Shown: positions 44,893-53,882 of the stretch, piece by piece
Position numbering within the stretch: position 1 is the stretch's first letter
Layout of the letters: each line of letters opens with the position of its first letter
Assembly (NCBI GenBank): GCA_016935355.1
Contig: JAFGRC010000056.1
Span: forward strand, 1 to 57,820
Source of the DNA: Bacteroidales bacterium
GTDB lineage: Bacteria > Bacteroidota > Bacteroidia > Bacteroidales > UBA10428
Length of the DNA: 57,820 nucleotides
Direction: 5' to 3'
Made by a program: the position numbers and the translations under genes
The notes under the pieces: generated by a model
Seen by the model: the letters and a program-made list of their open reading frames with translations, nothing else
Databases searched by the model: none
Told to the model about the DNA's origin: nothing

Positions 44893-46242
44893 ATGAATCA
44901 TATGGAAACAAAAAAAGAAATAAAAATTCTCATCTGGATAATCGTTGTATTTGCATTTGCATTCTTTCTTCCCATTGAAAGCGCCCGTTTTAACACTGCC
45001 ATAACGGCTATGCTCGACCTTGTGAAATGGTATGCCCGCGAGCATGTAGTGCTTTGCCTTTTGCCCGCCTTTTTTATTGCCGGTGTGATCTCCGTTTTTG
45101 TAAGTCAGGGGTCAGTGCTGAAATATTTCGGAGCCAATGCAAAAAAGTGGCTGGCTTATTCGGTTGCAGCTGTTTCGGGCACTATTTTAGCCGTATGCTC
45201 CTGTACTATTCTGCCGTTATTTGCCGGCATTCACAAACGTGGTGCAGGTCTGGGCCCTGCAATTGCTTTTCTGTATTCGGGTCCGGCCATCAACATTCTT
45301 GCCATTATTCTTACTGCACGCATTCTGGGATTTGAAATGGGTGCAGCCCGAGTGACAGGGGCTGTGGCATTCAGCATTGTAATTGGAATTGTAATGTCAC
45401 TGATTTACAATAAAGAAGAAAAGGTTAAACGTGAAGAACAAATGAACATTTCCCCTCAGCCTGAAAAACGACCTATGTGGCAGACTTCCTTTCATTTCTT
45501 TGTTCTGGTTCTAATCCTCGTTTTTGCAAATTGGGGGAAACCCGGTGAGGATGATACGACAAGTATCTGGTTCTATATCTGGTCATGCAAATGGTATATT
45601 ACCGGATTTTTCAGTGTCCTGCTTGGTTATTCCCTGATAAGAATATTGAAAATAAAATGGCAGTGGGTGCTGCTGGCCGCTGTCACAACCATCGCTTCTG
45701 CATTGCTGGCTTCCGGGTTTATTAACAATGATAAGCTGGCACCGCTGGTCCCTATGCTCTTTGGTATCATCTCATTAAGCATCATCACATTAAACGACAA
45801 AAACGAACCTGAGAACAGGGAATGGACACTGGCTTCCTGGGATTTTGCCAGGCAAATAATGCCCCTTCTTGCTATAGGTGTGGTTATTGCCGGTTTTCTG
45901 CTGGGGTCCACACACAACGGCACATCAATACCAGGAGTGATACCTGATGAATGGATTGCTGCACTTGTGGGCGGGAATTCTGTTCTTTCAAATTTATTCG
46001 CTTCTGTTGTTGGAGCATTCATGTATTTTGCAACACTCACTGAGGTGCCTATTTTACAGGGACTGATTGCTTCAGGAATGGGAAAAGGTCCTGCTCTGGC
46101 TTTACTGCTGGCTGGCCCTTCACTGTCATTGCCCAACATGCTGGTTATCCGGGATGTTCTGGGAACTCAAAAAACTTTTGTTTACGTAATACTGGTTGTT
46201 ATTATGGCAACCCTAAGCGGATTAATATATGGTAATTTATGA
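44893..46242 (+). CDS. ArsP-type permease (DUF318/YraQ family)
   Basis: A 449-residue membrane protein with about 10 helices. The Cys-rich helix AVCSCTILPLFAGIHKRGAG (about 99-118) and FLYSGPAINILAI are hallmarks of the DUF318/YraQ permeases, which include ArsP, the exporter of trivalent organoarsenicals. The second half repeats the pattern (TLTEVPILQGLIASGMGKGP, LLAGPSLSLPNML). A second ATG 3 codons in is also possible. It lies among ArsR, ArsC and ACR3, so metalloid export is likely. Which arsenic form it exports is not shown. Confidence 0.83.
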   Translation: MNHMETKKEIKILIWIIVVFAFAFFLPIESARFNTAITAMLDLVKWYAREHVVLCLLPAFFIAGVISVFVSQGSVLKYFGANAKKWLAYSVAAVSGTILAVCSCTILPLFAGIHKRGAGLGPAIAFLYSGPAINILAIILTARILGFEMGAARVTGAVAFSIVIGIVMSLIYNKEEKVKREEQMNISPQPEKRPMWQTSFHFFVLVLILVFANWGKPGEDDTTSIWFYIWSCKWYITGFFSVLLGYSLIRILKIKWQWVLLAAVTTIASALLASGFINNDKLAPLVPMLFGIISLSIITLNDKNEPENREWTLASWDFARQIMPLLAIGVVIAGFLLGSTHNGTSIPGVIPDEWIAALVGGNSVLSNLFASVVGAFMYFATLTEVPILQGLIASGMGKGPALALLLAGPSLSLPNMLVIRDVLGTQKTFVYVILVVIMATLSGLIYGNL

Positions 46243-46282
46243 TAACCCTCATATATAATATGTTGATGTGGAAAAACCACCA

Positions 46283-46588
46283 ATGGATATATTAATAGAA
46301 TTTACCCCTGAATTTGCCAAAATGCAAATGGACGAAAAGGCCATGCTTTTTAAGAACGACAATTACCAAGCTATACTTAAAAAGTATAAACTTCTGGCAG
46401 GTATTGCTGCAGCAGCCGTGTTGAATTCCAATAATTGCACCCGCATGCGGATCAGGCAGGTAAAGGGAGCAGGCATTACCGCCAGGGAAGTTACCGGGGC
46501 CATAATGGCGACAGGGTTTAAAAAACAGGCCGTTGTATTGGATACGGTCAACAATTCACTTCAAGTATTATTTGAAAATAAAATGTAA
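46283..46588 (+). CDS. Carboxymuconolactone decarboxylase/AhpD-like protein
   Basis: The ATG at 46283 is taken (a GTG five codons earlier is also open). The 101-residue helical protein has AAAAVLNSNNCTRMRIRQVK and GAGITAREVTGAIMATGFKK, the pattern of AhpD/CMD-fold proteins, which act as thiol-based peroxidase or redox partners. The usual CxxC is not complete: only one cysteine (NNCTRMR) remains. It is between the permease and the second thioredoxin-like gene, whose frame may overlap its end. Function in the island is uncertain. Confidence 0.5.
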   Translation: MDILIEFTPEFAKMQMDEKAMLFKNDNYQAILKKYKLLAGIAAAAVLNSNNCTRMRIRQVKGAGITAREVTGAIMATGFKKQAVVLDTVNNSLQVLFENKM

Positions 46589-46607
46589 CTCTTTAAATTT
46601 TAATAAT

Positions 46608-46859
46608 ATTTTAGATATTAAAGTCATTGGGGCAGGTTGCGCAAATTGTGTAAGGCTCGAAAATCTTTGCAAGGAAATAGTGTCAGAGAAGAAATTGACT
46701 GCCAGTATTGAAAAAATAACCGATTATAACGAATTCGGCAAGTATGGTGTTTATTTGACACCTGGACTGGTTGTTAACGGAAAAATACTGGTGCATGGCA
46801 AAATCCCGGTAAAAAGCACACTGGAACACTGGTTGGAAAATGAAATGAAAGGCAATTAA
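46608..46859 (+). CDS. Second small thioredoxin-like redox protein; start codon uncertain
   Basis: The fold begins with DIKVIGAGCANCVRLENLC, so the CxxC sits where it does in the redox protein at 44495-44734, with TPGLVVNGKILVHGKIP as the cis-proline region. No ATG precedes the first strand: the options are ATT codons at 46608 or 46617, or a TTG at 46533 inside the upstream gene, which would add 25 residues unlike the family. The gene may use a rare start or be translationally coupled. It ends 3 bases before the ArsR-type gene. Confidence 0.7.
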   Translation: MLDIKVIGAGCANCVRLENLCKEIVSEKKLTASIEKITDYNEFGKYGVYLTPGLVVNGKILVHGKIPVKSTLEHWLENEMKGN

Positions 46860-46862
46860 AAG

Positions 46863-47231
46863 ATGGAAACATTAACCTATCAGGACATAACATTGAAACT
46901 TGCACCATTGCTTGATGCCCTCTCCCATCCTGCAAGACTGCAAATCGTACTGCACCTGGCAAAATACAATAATTGCCCAGCACATAGTATCTCAAACCGT
47001 TTGCCTATATGTAAATCGACCGTATCGAAACACATGTCGAAACTGAAGGAAGTCGGGCTTATTACCAGTACGTCTGAAGGCATTTGTCAGAATTACAGGC
47101 TAAACGATGAAAATATTTTGATGGTAAGAGAATATTTACTTGATTTTTATAATCTTGTGGAATCTCTGAGAGAAAAACGAACCGATTGCAGGCCGTTAAA
47201 GAAGGATAATTCCGTTTGTAACTCCAACTGA
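46863..47231 (+). CDS. ArsR/SmtB-family metalloid-responsive repressor
   Basis: A 122-residue winged-helix protein: LDALSHPARLQIVLHLAK (helix 1-2), NRLPICKSTVSKHMSKLKEVGLI (recognition helix) and SEGICQNYRLND (wing). The usual ELCVCDL metal site is replaced by cysteines at 38 and 50, with Cys75, Cys109 and Cys119 also present. The first two lie near the DNA-binding helix and could bind As(III). In this family metalloid binding releases DNA. It likely acts on the inverted repeats at 44414-44472. It is co-directional and 3 bases from the redox gene. Confidence 0.88.
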   Translation: METLTYQDITLKLAPLLDALSHPARLQIVLHLAKYNNCPAHSISNRLPICKSTVSKHMSKLKEVGLITSTSEGICQNYRLNDENILMVREYLLDFYNLVESLREKRTDCRPLKKDNSVCNSN

Positions 47232-47338
47232 TTTGGATTGTATTTAAACCTTAAGGGTATAGGCGAATTTTGTCAAACCATTCATTAAATATATTATTAT
47301 GAAAACGAGAATTGTCAAATACAATTAAACCGAATACT

Positions 47339-48109
47339 ATGAAAACAAGAACTCTTGGATTTATTGGTGGTGGCAGGATCACAAAAATTATCCTGCAGGC
47401 CTTCAGGAATGAAAACGTTCTTTTCAAAAGCATTGATGTATTTGAAACCAATGGCGAGATTGCCGGAAAGCTGCATCATTCTTATCCGGAGATTGTTTTA
47501 TCTGAATTGGGACAAGTTGCTAAAAAGGATATTGTATTTGTTGCGCTTCATCCACCTGCAATTATGGAAACCCTCGGTGAAATCAGTGAATATATTTCCA
47601 AAGATGCTGTCATCATTTCCCTTGCTCCAAAAATCAGCATCCGGAAGATATCTGAAAAACTGAATGCAGAAAAGATTGTCCGCATGATTCCCAATGCCAC
47701 ATCATTCATCAATCAAGGATTTAATCCGGTTTGTTTTGCGGAGGCCTTTCCTGAAAATGAAAAACAGCTTTTAATGAAGATCCTTTATGTTCTGGGTAAA
47801 ACTTTTGAGGTGGAAGAAGCGAAACTGGAATCTTATGCAATCGTTTCGGCCATGTTACCGACATATTTCTGGTTCCAGTGGGAAAAACTTGAGGAAATCG
47901 GGCAGGAAACCGGGCTTAGCAAAAAAGAATCTGAAGAGGCTGTGAAGGAAACAATGCTGGCAGCCATACATCTCTTTTATAGTTCAGGACTGGCAAAAGA
48001 AGAGGTGATTGACCTGATTCCGGTCAAACCCATTGCCGAACACGAAGATAGCATAAGGGAGTTTTTTTCCGGCAAACTGATTCCCTTGTATGACAAATTG
48101 AAACCATAA
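47339..48109 (+). CDS. ProC-like NAD(P)-dependent oxidoreductase
   Basis: The ATG at 47339 is used (MKTRTLGFIGGGRITKIILQ); a start 9 codons upstream is unlike the family. The 256-residue product has the Rossmann loop GFIGGGRITK, VALHPPAIMETLGEI, and the dimerisation domain with IVSAMLPTYFWFQWEKLEE, where proline-synthesising enzymes have a SGSGPAY motif. It therefore is a pyrroline-5-carboxylate reductase-like protein that probably acts on another imine or carbonyl. It follows the ArsR-type gene by 108 bases; a short upstream leader repeats ATGAAAAC. Such proteins occur in metalloid islands; the role is unknown. Confidence 0.75.
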   Translation: MKTRTLGFIGGGRITKIILQAFRNENVLFKSIDVFETNGEIAGKLHHSYPEIVLSELGQVAKKDIVFVALHPPAIMETLGEISEYISKDAVIISLAPKISIRKISEKLNAEKIVRMIPNATSFINQGFNPVCFAEAFPENEKQLLMKILYVLGKTFEVEEAKLESYAIVSAMLPTYFWFQWEKLEEIGQETGLSKKESEEAVKETMLAAIHLFYSSGLAKEEVIDLIPVKPIAEHEDSIREFFSGKLIPLYDKLKP

Positions 48110-48173
48110 TCCCCTCCCATTTTATTTTTGATTTATTATAAGTCTATTTAATCACAATTTTAGAATATAGTAT

Positions 48174-49009
48174 ATGGACAGACGCAAAGCAATAAAAATA
48201 GCTGCCGGTGCAGTTGTTGGAAGTGGAGCCGGCATGATTACGCTCTCTAATGCGTTCAAGCCAGAATACCAGCCTCTTGCAGAACCTCAGAAGCTGAAAT
48301 TCAGTGATACCCAATCTAATTGGATTTATTATCCTCTGGATCCTGCTTTAACTGCTGAGTTAGCCTATAAGTTTTACGACAGTGGCAGTTGCATGTATGC
48401 TACCTGCAGTAGCATCATTTCTCAATTAGCTGATAATATTGGTGAACCCTATACCTCATTTCCGCTTCATATGATGAAATATGGTCATGGCGGTATCGGC
48501 GGTTTTGGGACAATATGTGGTGCACTAAACGGCGCTGCAGCAATCATAGGGTTACTCATTGCCGACAAATAATCCGGGATAGTCTGATCACAGGAATTTT
48601 CAGATGGTACGAAGAGGCTAAGCTCCCGGAATTCAGGCCTAAAGTGGCAATTAAAGATTTCACACCACCCCCGGCTATATCCAATTCAACCCTGTGCCAT
48701 GCATCTAACACAAACTGGACAAAGGCAGCAGGATATAAAATAGATAGTGATGAAAGAAAAGAAAGGTGCCGTCGCCTGACAAGTGATGTAACATCTCGTC
48801 TCACTATTGTTTTAAATAATTATTGTAGCAATATTTATATGACAGATGTTGCTGATAATAAACCAATCAGAGAATGCATGACATGCCACAGTGATAAAGG
48901 TAAAATAAGCAATACCAATGCTAATATGAGTTGTGATGCATGCCACACAGAGTCGGTTGGACATAAAATATTTTCTGATATCCATTACAAATTAATGAAA
49001 TCAAAATAA
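48174..49009 (+). pseudogene. Split-Soret-type cytochrome c (C_GCAxxG_C_C) gene with a one-base frameshift
   Basis: The first part (48174-48572) encodes MDRRKAIKIAAGAVVGSGAG, a twin-arginine-like signal, then a C_GCAxxG_C_C domain (FYDSGSCMYATCSSIISQL, GGFGTICGALNGAAA) and stops at IADK-TAA. The protein continues in the next frame (QIIRDSLITGIFRWYEE, FTPPPAISNSTLCHASNTNW) to two haem-binding motifs, CMTCH and CDACH, and a stop at 49009. One extra A in the AAA run at about 48566-48570 would rejoin the frames. The whole resembles split-Soret cytochrome c of sulfate reducers, a small di-haem protein. A sequencing error at the A-run is possible. Confidence 0.75.
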
Positions 49010-49265
49010 TATAATACGTCCGTATTACACGGATACAAAAGGTTGCATTTCTTCAGACAGTTCCAACAAACTTCCACTAAGCTGAAAAACCGTGAATCAG
49101 AATTCAAAAAAATTCAAAAAAATTAAAAGTCCGGAATCCGGTCAAAGGGTAAATTAAAAATGTGAAAACCAATTATTGTCTTAATTCACATATGATCAAA
49201 CATGTTAAAAATATAATTGAATCATTTATGACAGATATGCAATGCAATGACATAATAAATAGTTT

Positions 49266-49694
49266 ATGATGAAAATTCTGATATTATGTACAGGCAACAG
49301 TTGCCGCAGTCAGATGGCACAGGGATTTCTGCAGTCATTTGACAATAATATAGATGTCAGGTCAGCAGGTACTCAACCGGCTCAGGATATCAACCCGAAA
49401 GCGGTCAGGGTCATGGCCGAGAATAACATTGACATCAGTGATCACAAACCTGAGCATGTCGATCAATATCTGAACGATGAATGGGATTATGTCATTACAG
49501 TATGTGACGATGCGAACGAAACATGCCCTGTCTTTCTGGGAAAAGTAAGCCATCGGCTTCATATGAGTTTCGAAGATCCTTCCAAAATGACCGGAAGCGA
49601 TGAATTTATCTGGAGCCAGTTCCGAAGGATTAGGGATGAAATAAAAACAGTTTTTAAGAAATTATATTTTGATCAGATAAAACCTCAACTTTAA
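49266..49694 (+). CDS. arsC: Arsenate reductase ArsC, thioredoxin-coupled low-molecular-weight phosphatase type
   Basis: A 142-residue cytoplasmic enzyme with the PTP-loop CTGNSCRS (nucleophile Cys8, Cys13), the redox pair Cys80 and Cys87 in CDDANETCPVF, and the general acid Asp104 (FEDPS). These are the marks of the ArsC branch that reduces As(V) to As(III) with thioredoxin. Its length is typical. The gene lies 256 bases after the split-Soret region; the ArsM relic and ACR3 follow, so reduction is linked to efflux. The two ATGs at its start are adjacent; either can serve. Confidence 0.9.
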   Translation: MMKILILCTGNSCRSQMAQGFLQSFDNNIDVRSAGTQPAQDINPKAVRVMAENNIDISDHKPEHVDQYLNDEWDYVITVCDDANETCPVFLGKVSHRLHMSFEDPSKMTGSDEFIWSQFRRIRDEIKTVFKKLYFDQIKPQL

Positions 49695-49752
49695 TGACTT
49701 CAAAACAGATGAAAGCCTGTTTTCAACAAGGATCAATTATAACCTCAATAAT

Positions 49753-50152
49753 ATGAAACCGGAAGACCTGAAATTAATAGTAAAAGATAAATACGGAAAG
49801 ATCGCGGAGCAGTCCAAAAACACTTATGAAACATCTTGTTGCTCCACAGCGGGATGTTGTTCGACAGATGAATATGCAGTTTTCAGCGAGAATTATGAAA
49901 AACTGGCAGGATATCATCCCGATGCTGATCTGGGCCTTGGATGCGGATTGCATTTCCGGAGCAGTCGGAATGGAGGCATACCCGAAAATAATAAATAAAC
50001 AGGGATTCAAGAATATTACTATCCACAAGCTTAAGGAAATATCAATACCGGCCGATATTCTGGATAAATTTTTAACAAAAGAGGAAATTTCGCATGTTCA
50101 GAATGAAGAGACAGGGATCTTTAGCATTACAGTATCAGGTTATAAAAAATAA
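49753..50152 (+). pseudogene. arsM: ArsM-type arsenite methyltransferase with an internal deletion
   Basis: The N-terminal piece (49753-49998) reads DKYGKIAEQSKNTYETSCCS, TDEYAVFSENYEKLAGY and ADLGLGCGL, as in ArsM. The C-terminal piece, in another frame, reads DADCISGAVGMEAYPKIINK, GFKNITIHKLKEI and TGIFSITVSGYKK, ending at 50152. The SAM-binding core between GLGCGL and CISGA, about 130 residues, is missing, and the junction changes frame at TGCGGATTGC. ArsM normally methylates As(III) with SAM and needs the core, so this copy is inactive. It sits between arsC and ACR3, where an intact arsM is common. Confidence 0.87.
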
Positions 50153-50215
50153 GTATAAACATACATTACACAGGGAGGAAGATTCTTATTTTTCAAAACT
50201 TCAAACGGATATTTC

Positions 50216-51259
50216 ATGGAAAGAACGACTCAAAAACTGTCATTTTTTGACAGGTATCTGACGCTCTGGATATTTGCCGCAATGCTAACCGGAGTGTTGT
50301 CTGGGTATTTTTTTCCCAATATAGCTCAATTCTGGAACAGCATGAGCAGGGGCACAACCAATATTCCGATAGCTATCGGTTTGATCATAATGATGTACCC
50401 GCCCCTTGCAAAAGTAAGGTATGAAGAACTAAAAGATGTTTTTCGGGATCGACAAGTGCTCCTTCTTTCACTTATTCAAAACTGGTTCATCGGACCTATT
50501 TTGATGTTTGTATTAGCAATAATCTTTCTGCACGAATACCCGCATTATATGGCTGGATTGATCATGATCGGACTGGCAAGGTGTATTGCAATGGTACTTG
50601 TCTGGAATGATCTTGCAAAAGGGGACTCTGAATATGCTGCAGGATTGGTAGCTTTCAATTCAATTTTTCAGGTTCTTTTCTTTTCCCTTTATGCATATGT
50701 TTTTATCACCCTGCTGCCAAACTGGTTCGGCTTGGAATCCTTTACTGTGGATGTAACCATTGGGCAGATCGCGAAAAGTGTTTTTATTTACCTGGGTATT
50801 CCTTTTCTCGCTGGATTCTTAACTCGATATATGCTGATCAGGGTAAAAAATAAAACCTGGTATCACTACAATTTCATTCCTAAAATCAGTCCATTAACCT
50901 TGATCGCCTTGCTTTTCACAATTATCGTAATGTTTTCCCTCAAAGGTGAATATATCGTTAAAATACCCCTGGATGTTGTCAGGATCGCTATTCCTCTGAT
51001 GATATATTTTGTGATCATGTTCCTTGTTTCTTTCTTTATGGGGAAATGGATCAGGGCGGATTACCCAAAGACAACCACTATTGCGTTTACTGCTGCAAGT
51101 AATAACTTTGAACTGGCAATAGCGGTGGCTATAGCAGTATTTGGGATTAATTCAGGGGAAGCCTTTGCTGCGGTGATCGGTCCGCTCGTAGAAGTCCCTG
51201 TATTGATTCTGCTTGTGAACGTTGCATTGTATTTCAAACGAAAGTATTTTGACAATTAA
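50216..51259 (+). CDS. acr3: Arsenite efflux permease ACR3
   Basis: A 347-residue inner-membrane protein with about 10 helices. The family signature [19 protein letters not shown] contains the conserved Cys123 in helix 4, and [18 protein letters not shown] is the conserved helix 9 region with Glu. ACR3 exports arsenite using the proton motive force. It is the last gene of the island; a strong hairpin at 51304-51341 follows. It is complete and unbroken, unlike the arsM before it. Confidence 0.93.
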   Translation: MERTTQKLSFFDRYLTLWIFAAMLTGVLSGYFFPNIAQFWNSMSRGTTNIPIAIGLIIMMYPPLAKVRYEELKDVFRDRQVLLLSLIQNWFIGPILMFVLAIIFLHEYPHYMAGLIMIGLARCIAMVLVWNDLAKGDSEYAAGLVAFNSIFQVLFFSLYAYVFITLLPNWFGLESFTVDVTIGQIAKSVFIYLGIPFLAGFLTRYMLIRVKNKTWYHYNFIPKISPLTLIALLFTIIVMFSLKGEYIVKIPLDVVRIAIPLMIYFVIMFLVSFFMGKWIRADYPKTTTIAFTAASNNFELAIAVAIAVFGINSGEAFAAVIGPLVEVPVLILLVNVALYFKRKYFDN

Positions 51260-51303
51260 AGGATTGGTATAGTTATAACATGGATAAGAGTGTTACCACT
51301 AAA

Positions 51304-51341
51304 AAATCCTATCACATTGTATATCAATGTAGATAGGATTT
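51304..51341 (+). terminator. Terminator hairpin after ACR3
   Basis: AAATCCTATC-ACATTG pairs with CAATGT-(A)-GATAGGATTT around TATAT, giving a 16-bp stem with one bulged base, followed by TAATTTT. It likely ends the arsenic transcript. It is also the last recognisable feature before the integrase element. Confidence 0.65.
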
Positions 51342-51538
51342 AATTTTGAGGTCTCTGGCGAACATCAAAATACTTAATTGAGGTTTTTCAATTTTTATAC
51401 TCAATGCCTGAAAATACAAGGCTTTCAGAATATAAAAGTAAAGGGTTGTTAATAAAAATTAATTAAAATTAAGTCAATTGTCGGGAAAATGTCGGGAAAG
51501 TTTTTTAATTTGGGACTACATAATTTAAACTTTGACCC

Positions 51539-52852
51539 ATGGCAACGATTAAATTACTTGTCAAATCAGATAAAAAACAAAGCCTGGCAACAATGTATCT
51601 GCGTTTTATCAATGGCCGTGAAACAGATATAATCGTACCTATTCCCATTAAAATTTATCCCGAATATTGGAGCAATAAAAGCCAGGCATTTAAGCCAAAG
51701 ATTGTTTTTGACGATGTATTCACCGAAAAGGATAAAGTCAAGATTGAAAACAAGCTACGGACGATGAAAAACAATATCCTGAACCAGTTCAATGAATTGG
51801 CAGGATCCGGGGGAACCATAACAAAGGACTGGTTAAAATCAATCATTGATGAGCATCACAATAAACCAGGCACTCAAAATGAAAACCTGAATCAGTATAT
51901 AAACAGATTCATAAAAGAGGTTGAATCGGGAGAACGAACATATGTACATAATAACGAAAGCAAACGATACGAATACAGTACAATCAAAAATTTCAAAGCA
52001 TTCAAAGTGCAGTTTGATCTGTATCAGCAAGATAAAAGGGTTAAACTGAATTTTAATGATATCAACATTGATTTTTATGATCAGTTTGTTCAGTTCTTCC
52101 TGAAAAAGAGTTATTCTCCAAATACAATCGGAAGGAACATCAAAAACCTGAAAACCTTAATGAGACTTTCCCGGGATGAGGGTTTACACAGCAATACTGA
52201 AACTGACAGGAAGAAATTCAAGGTATTAAAAACCCAGGTACAGAATATATACCTGACTGAATCGGAACTGGACCGGATCAGTGAACTGGATCTTTCAGAT
52301 AATAAAGTTTTAGAGGTGGCAAGAGATGTTTTTCTGATAGGGTGTTATACAGCACAACGGTTTTCAGATTATTCAAAAATAGGCCCTGCAAATGTCAGGC
52401 AAATGGATGAAGGGTTTAAAGTCATTGACCTGATCCAGTCCAAGACAAGGGAACGGGTTATCATTCCCATACGGCCGGAACTGGAAGAGATCTTAAAGAA
52501 ATATGATTACCAGGTGCCTCATATCTGGGAGCAAAAATTGAATTTACATATTAAAAAAATCGGTGCTATGGCAGGGATAACAGAAAAGATTGAAGTTGAG
52601 GAGATAAAGGGAGGTTTGAAAGTCAAAAAATGGGTACCAAAAAATGAAATGATAAAAACACATACCTGCAGAAGGACGGGTTGTACTTTAATGTACCTGG
52701 CCGGGATCCCCACTATTGATGTAATGAAAGTATCAGGGCACAAGACCGAAAGAGAATTTCTGAATTATATCAAAGTTTCAAAAGAGGAAACGGCTTTAAG
52801 TTTATCAAAACACCCATATTTTATGGGAACAAAATTGAAGGTTGTTAAATGA
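51539..52852 (+). CDS. Tyrosine recombinase/integrase
   Basis: A 437-residue integrase with an N-terminal Arm/SAM-like DNA-binding region (1-240), preceded by ccATGg. The catalytic set is visible: Arg274 (YTAQRFSDY), Lys302 (QSKTRERV), His375-x-x-Arg378 (HTCRRTGCT), His401 (VSGHKTE) and the nucleophile Tyr410 (FLNYIKV). This is the phage_int_SAM_5 type common in Bacteroidota mobile elements. It marks the left border of the element and should recombine an attachment site nearby, likely between 51342 and 51538. Its end overlaps the region where the next gene could start. Confidence 0.92.
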   Translation: MATIKLLVKSDKKQSLATMYLRFINGRETDIIVPIPIKIYPEYWSNKSQAFKPKIVFDDVFTEKDKVKIENKLRTMKNNILNQFNELAGSGGTITKDWLKSIIDEHHNKPGTQNENLNQYINRFIKEVESGERTYVHNNESKRYEYSTIKNFKAFKVQFDLYQQDKRVKLNFNDINIDFYDQFVQFFLKKSYSPNTIGRNIKNLKTLMRLSRDEGLHSNTETDRKKFKVLKTQVQNIYLTESELDRISELDLSDNKVLEVARDVFLIGCYTAQRFSDYSKIGPANVRQMDEGFKVIDLIQSKTRERVIIPIRPELEEILKKYDYQVPHIWEQKLNLHIKKIGAMAGITEKIEVEEIKGGLKVKKWVPKNEMIKTHTCRRTGCTLMYLAGIPTIDVMKVSGHKTEREFLNYIKVSKEETALSLSKHPYFMGTKLKVVK

Positions 52853-52859
52853 ATATGCC

Positions 52860-53741
52860 ATGGAGATGAAAACTGCAAAACGTAAATATACATTTGATGA
52901 TTGGCTTGAAAGCCGTATCAATGAAATGGTGCAATTTGACAAATCAGGTCCTGAAACGATACCGTTGGAATTTTTATACCGGATGGAGAAACTGGACCTG
53001 CAGACACTTAAAGAAATAAATCAGCATCAAAAATGGGCATTTGACAGATATGTTGAAATGAATTTTGAGGGCTGGAAGAAATTAATAAACCTGGATCTTG
53101 ATAAGGCCTTTGATAAAAGAAAATTCAAAGAATCAGTTATTAAACGAATTGAAGCAGAGATAAACACTAATCTGCGAGATTATGAATATGCAATGTTGAA
53201 AAAAGCATATGTCAATATTACCGGACCGGATTATCAGAAAATAAAAAGTTATTATGAGCAAAAGAAAGATCCGGTATTCCCTTTGAATATACCACAGGAG
53301 GATCTTTTTAATATCAGGATGCATATTATAGATAAACAATTGGCATATTTAAAAAATTCAAAAATAAGTAAGAGGTTTTCAAGTAAGGAAGTAATCGGGA
53401 AAAAATATGAAGAATTTTTTTTAAATGAAGATCTGAAAAATGATGTTGAAAAAATACTTAAAAGAGACAATTATTTGGATGAAGATTATTCAAAATGGAT
53501 TGATAAACCGACAAAAATAATAGCATTAATCCATGTTTTAAATAATAGGGGAATAATAGTTGGTTCAATAGATGAGATACCAAATCAAATAAATATTTTC
53601 TGCAGACATTATAATCTTAAAATAGGAACATCGAAAATACCAGGTGGCGACATTTCTGATCGTTCATTTACAAACCCTCCAAAAGTTGAATATTATTTGG
53701 AATTTCAGGAGAAATTTAAAAACCTGAAAATCAGCGAATAA
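52860..53741 (+). CDS. Unknown element protein, weakly RteC-like
   Basis: The ATG at 52860 (7 bases after the integrase stop) gives 293 residues, largely helical and charged. The C-terminal part (KIIALIHVLNNRGIIVGSID, ICNFCRHYNLKI-like, PPKVEYYLEFQEK) resembles RteC-type regulators of conjugative elements only weakly. No DNA-binding motif is clear. It is AT-rich and shares direction and spacing with the integrase, so it probably belongs to the element. Function unknown. Confidence 0.6.
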   Translation: MEMKTAKRKYTFDDWLESRINEMVQFDKSGPETIPLEFLYRMEKLDLQTLKEINQHQKWAFDRYVEMNFEGWKKLINLDLDKAFDKRKFKESVIKRIEAEINTNLRDYEYAMLKKAYVNITGPDYQKIKSYYEQKKDPVFPLNIPQEDLFNIRMHIIDKQLAYLKNSKISKRFSSKEVIGKKYEEFFLNEDLKNDVEKILKRDNYLDEDYSKWIDKPTKIIALIHVLNNRGIIVGSIDEIPNQINIFCRHYNLKIGTSKIPGGDISDRSFTNPPKVEYYLEFQEKFKNLKISE

Positions 53742-53795
53742 CAATTGTTCATAACTTTGTTGATAAGATATTTATCTGTAAATCAATTAATTGTT

Positions 53796-53828
53796 TTTCG
53801 CATTTATTAAAGTGCGAAAAATGCGAAA
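53796..53828. promoter_or_regulatory. Triple TGCGAAA repeat before the HTH gene
   Basis: TTTCGCA at 53796-53802 is inverted relative to TGCGAAA at 53813-53819 and 53822-53828 (9 bases apart). The array lies 54 bases upstream of the HTH gene start and is a plausible operator for a phage or element regulator. Confidence 0.45.
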
Positions 53829-53882
53829 TGATTCGGATTTTTTGTCTATTTATTTGCGGTGCCAAACATAATGACCGGCACC

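Noticed and set aside
48174-49009. Programmed ribosomal frameshifting to join the two halves of the split-Soret gene.
   Set aside because: There is only AAATAA at the junction, not a typical slippery heptamer with a downstream stem. A one-base deletion or sequencing error is simpler.
44414-51259. The idea that the arsenic island is part of the integrase element.
   Set aside because: The island ends at a terminator-like hairpin and the integrase is the first gene after it. No repeats bracket both, and the phage-like genes lie only to the right.
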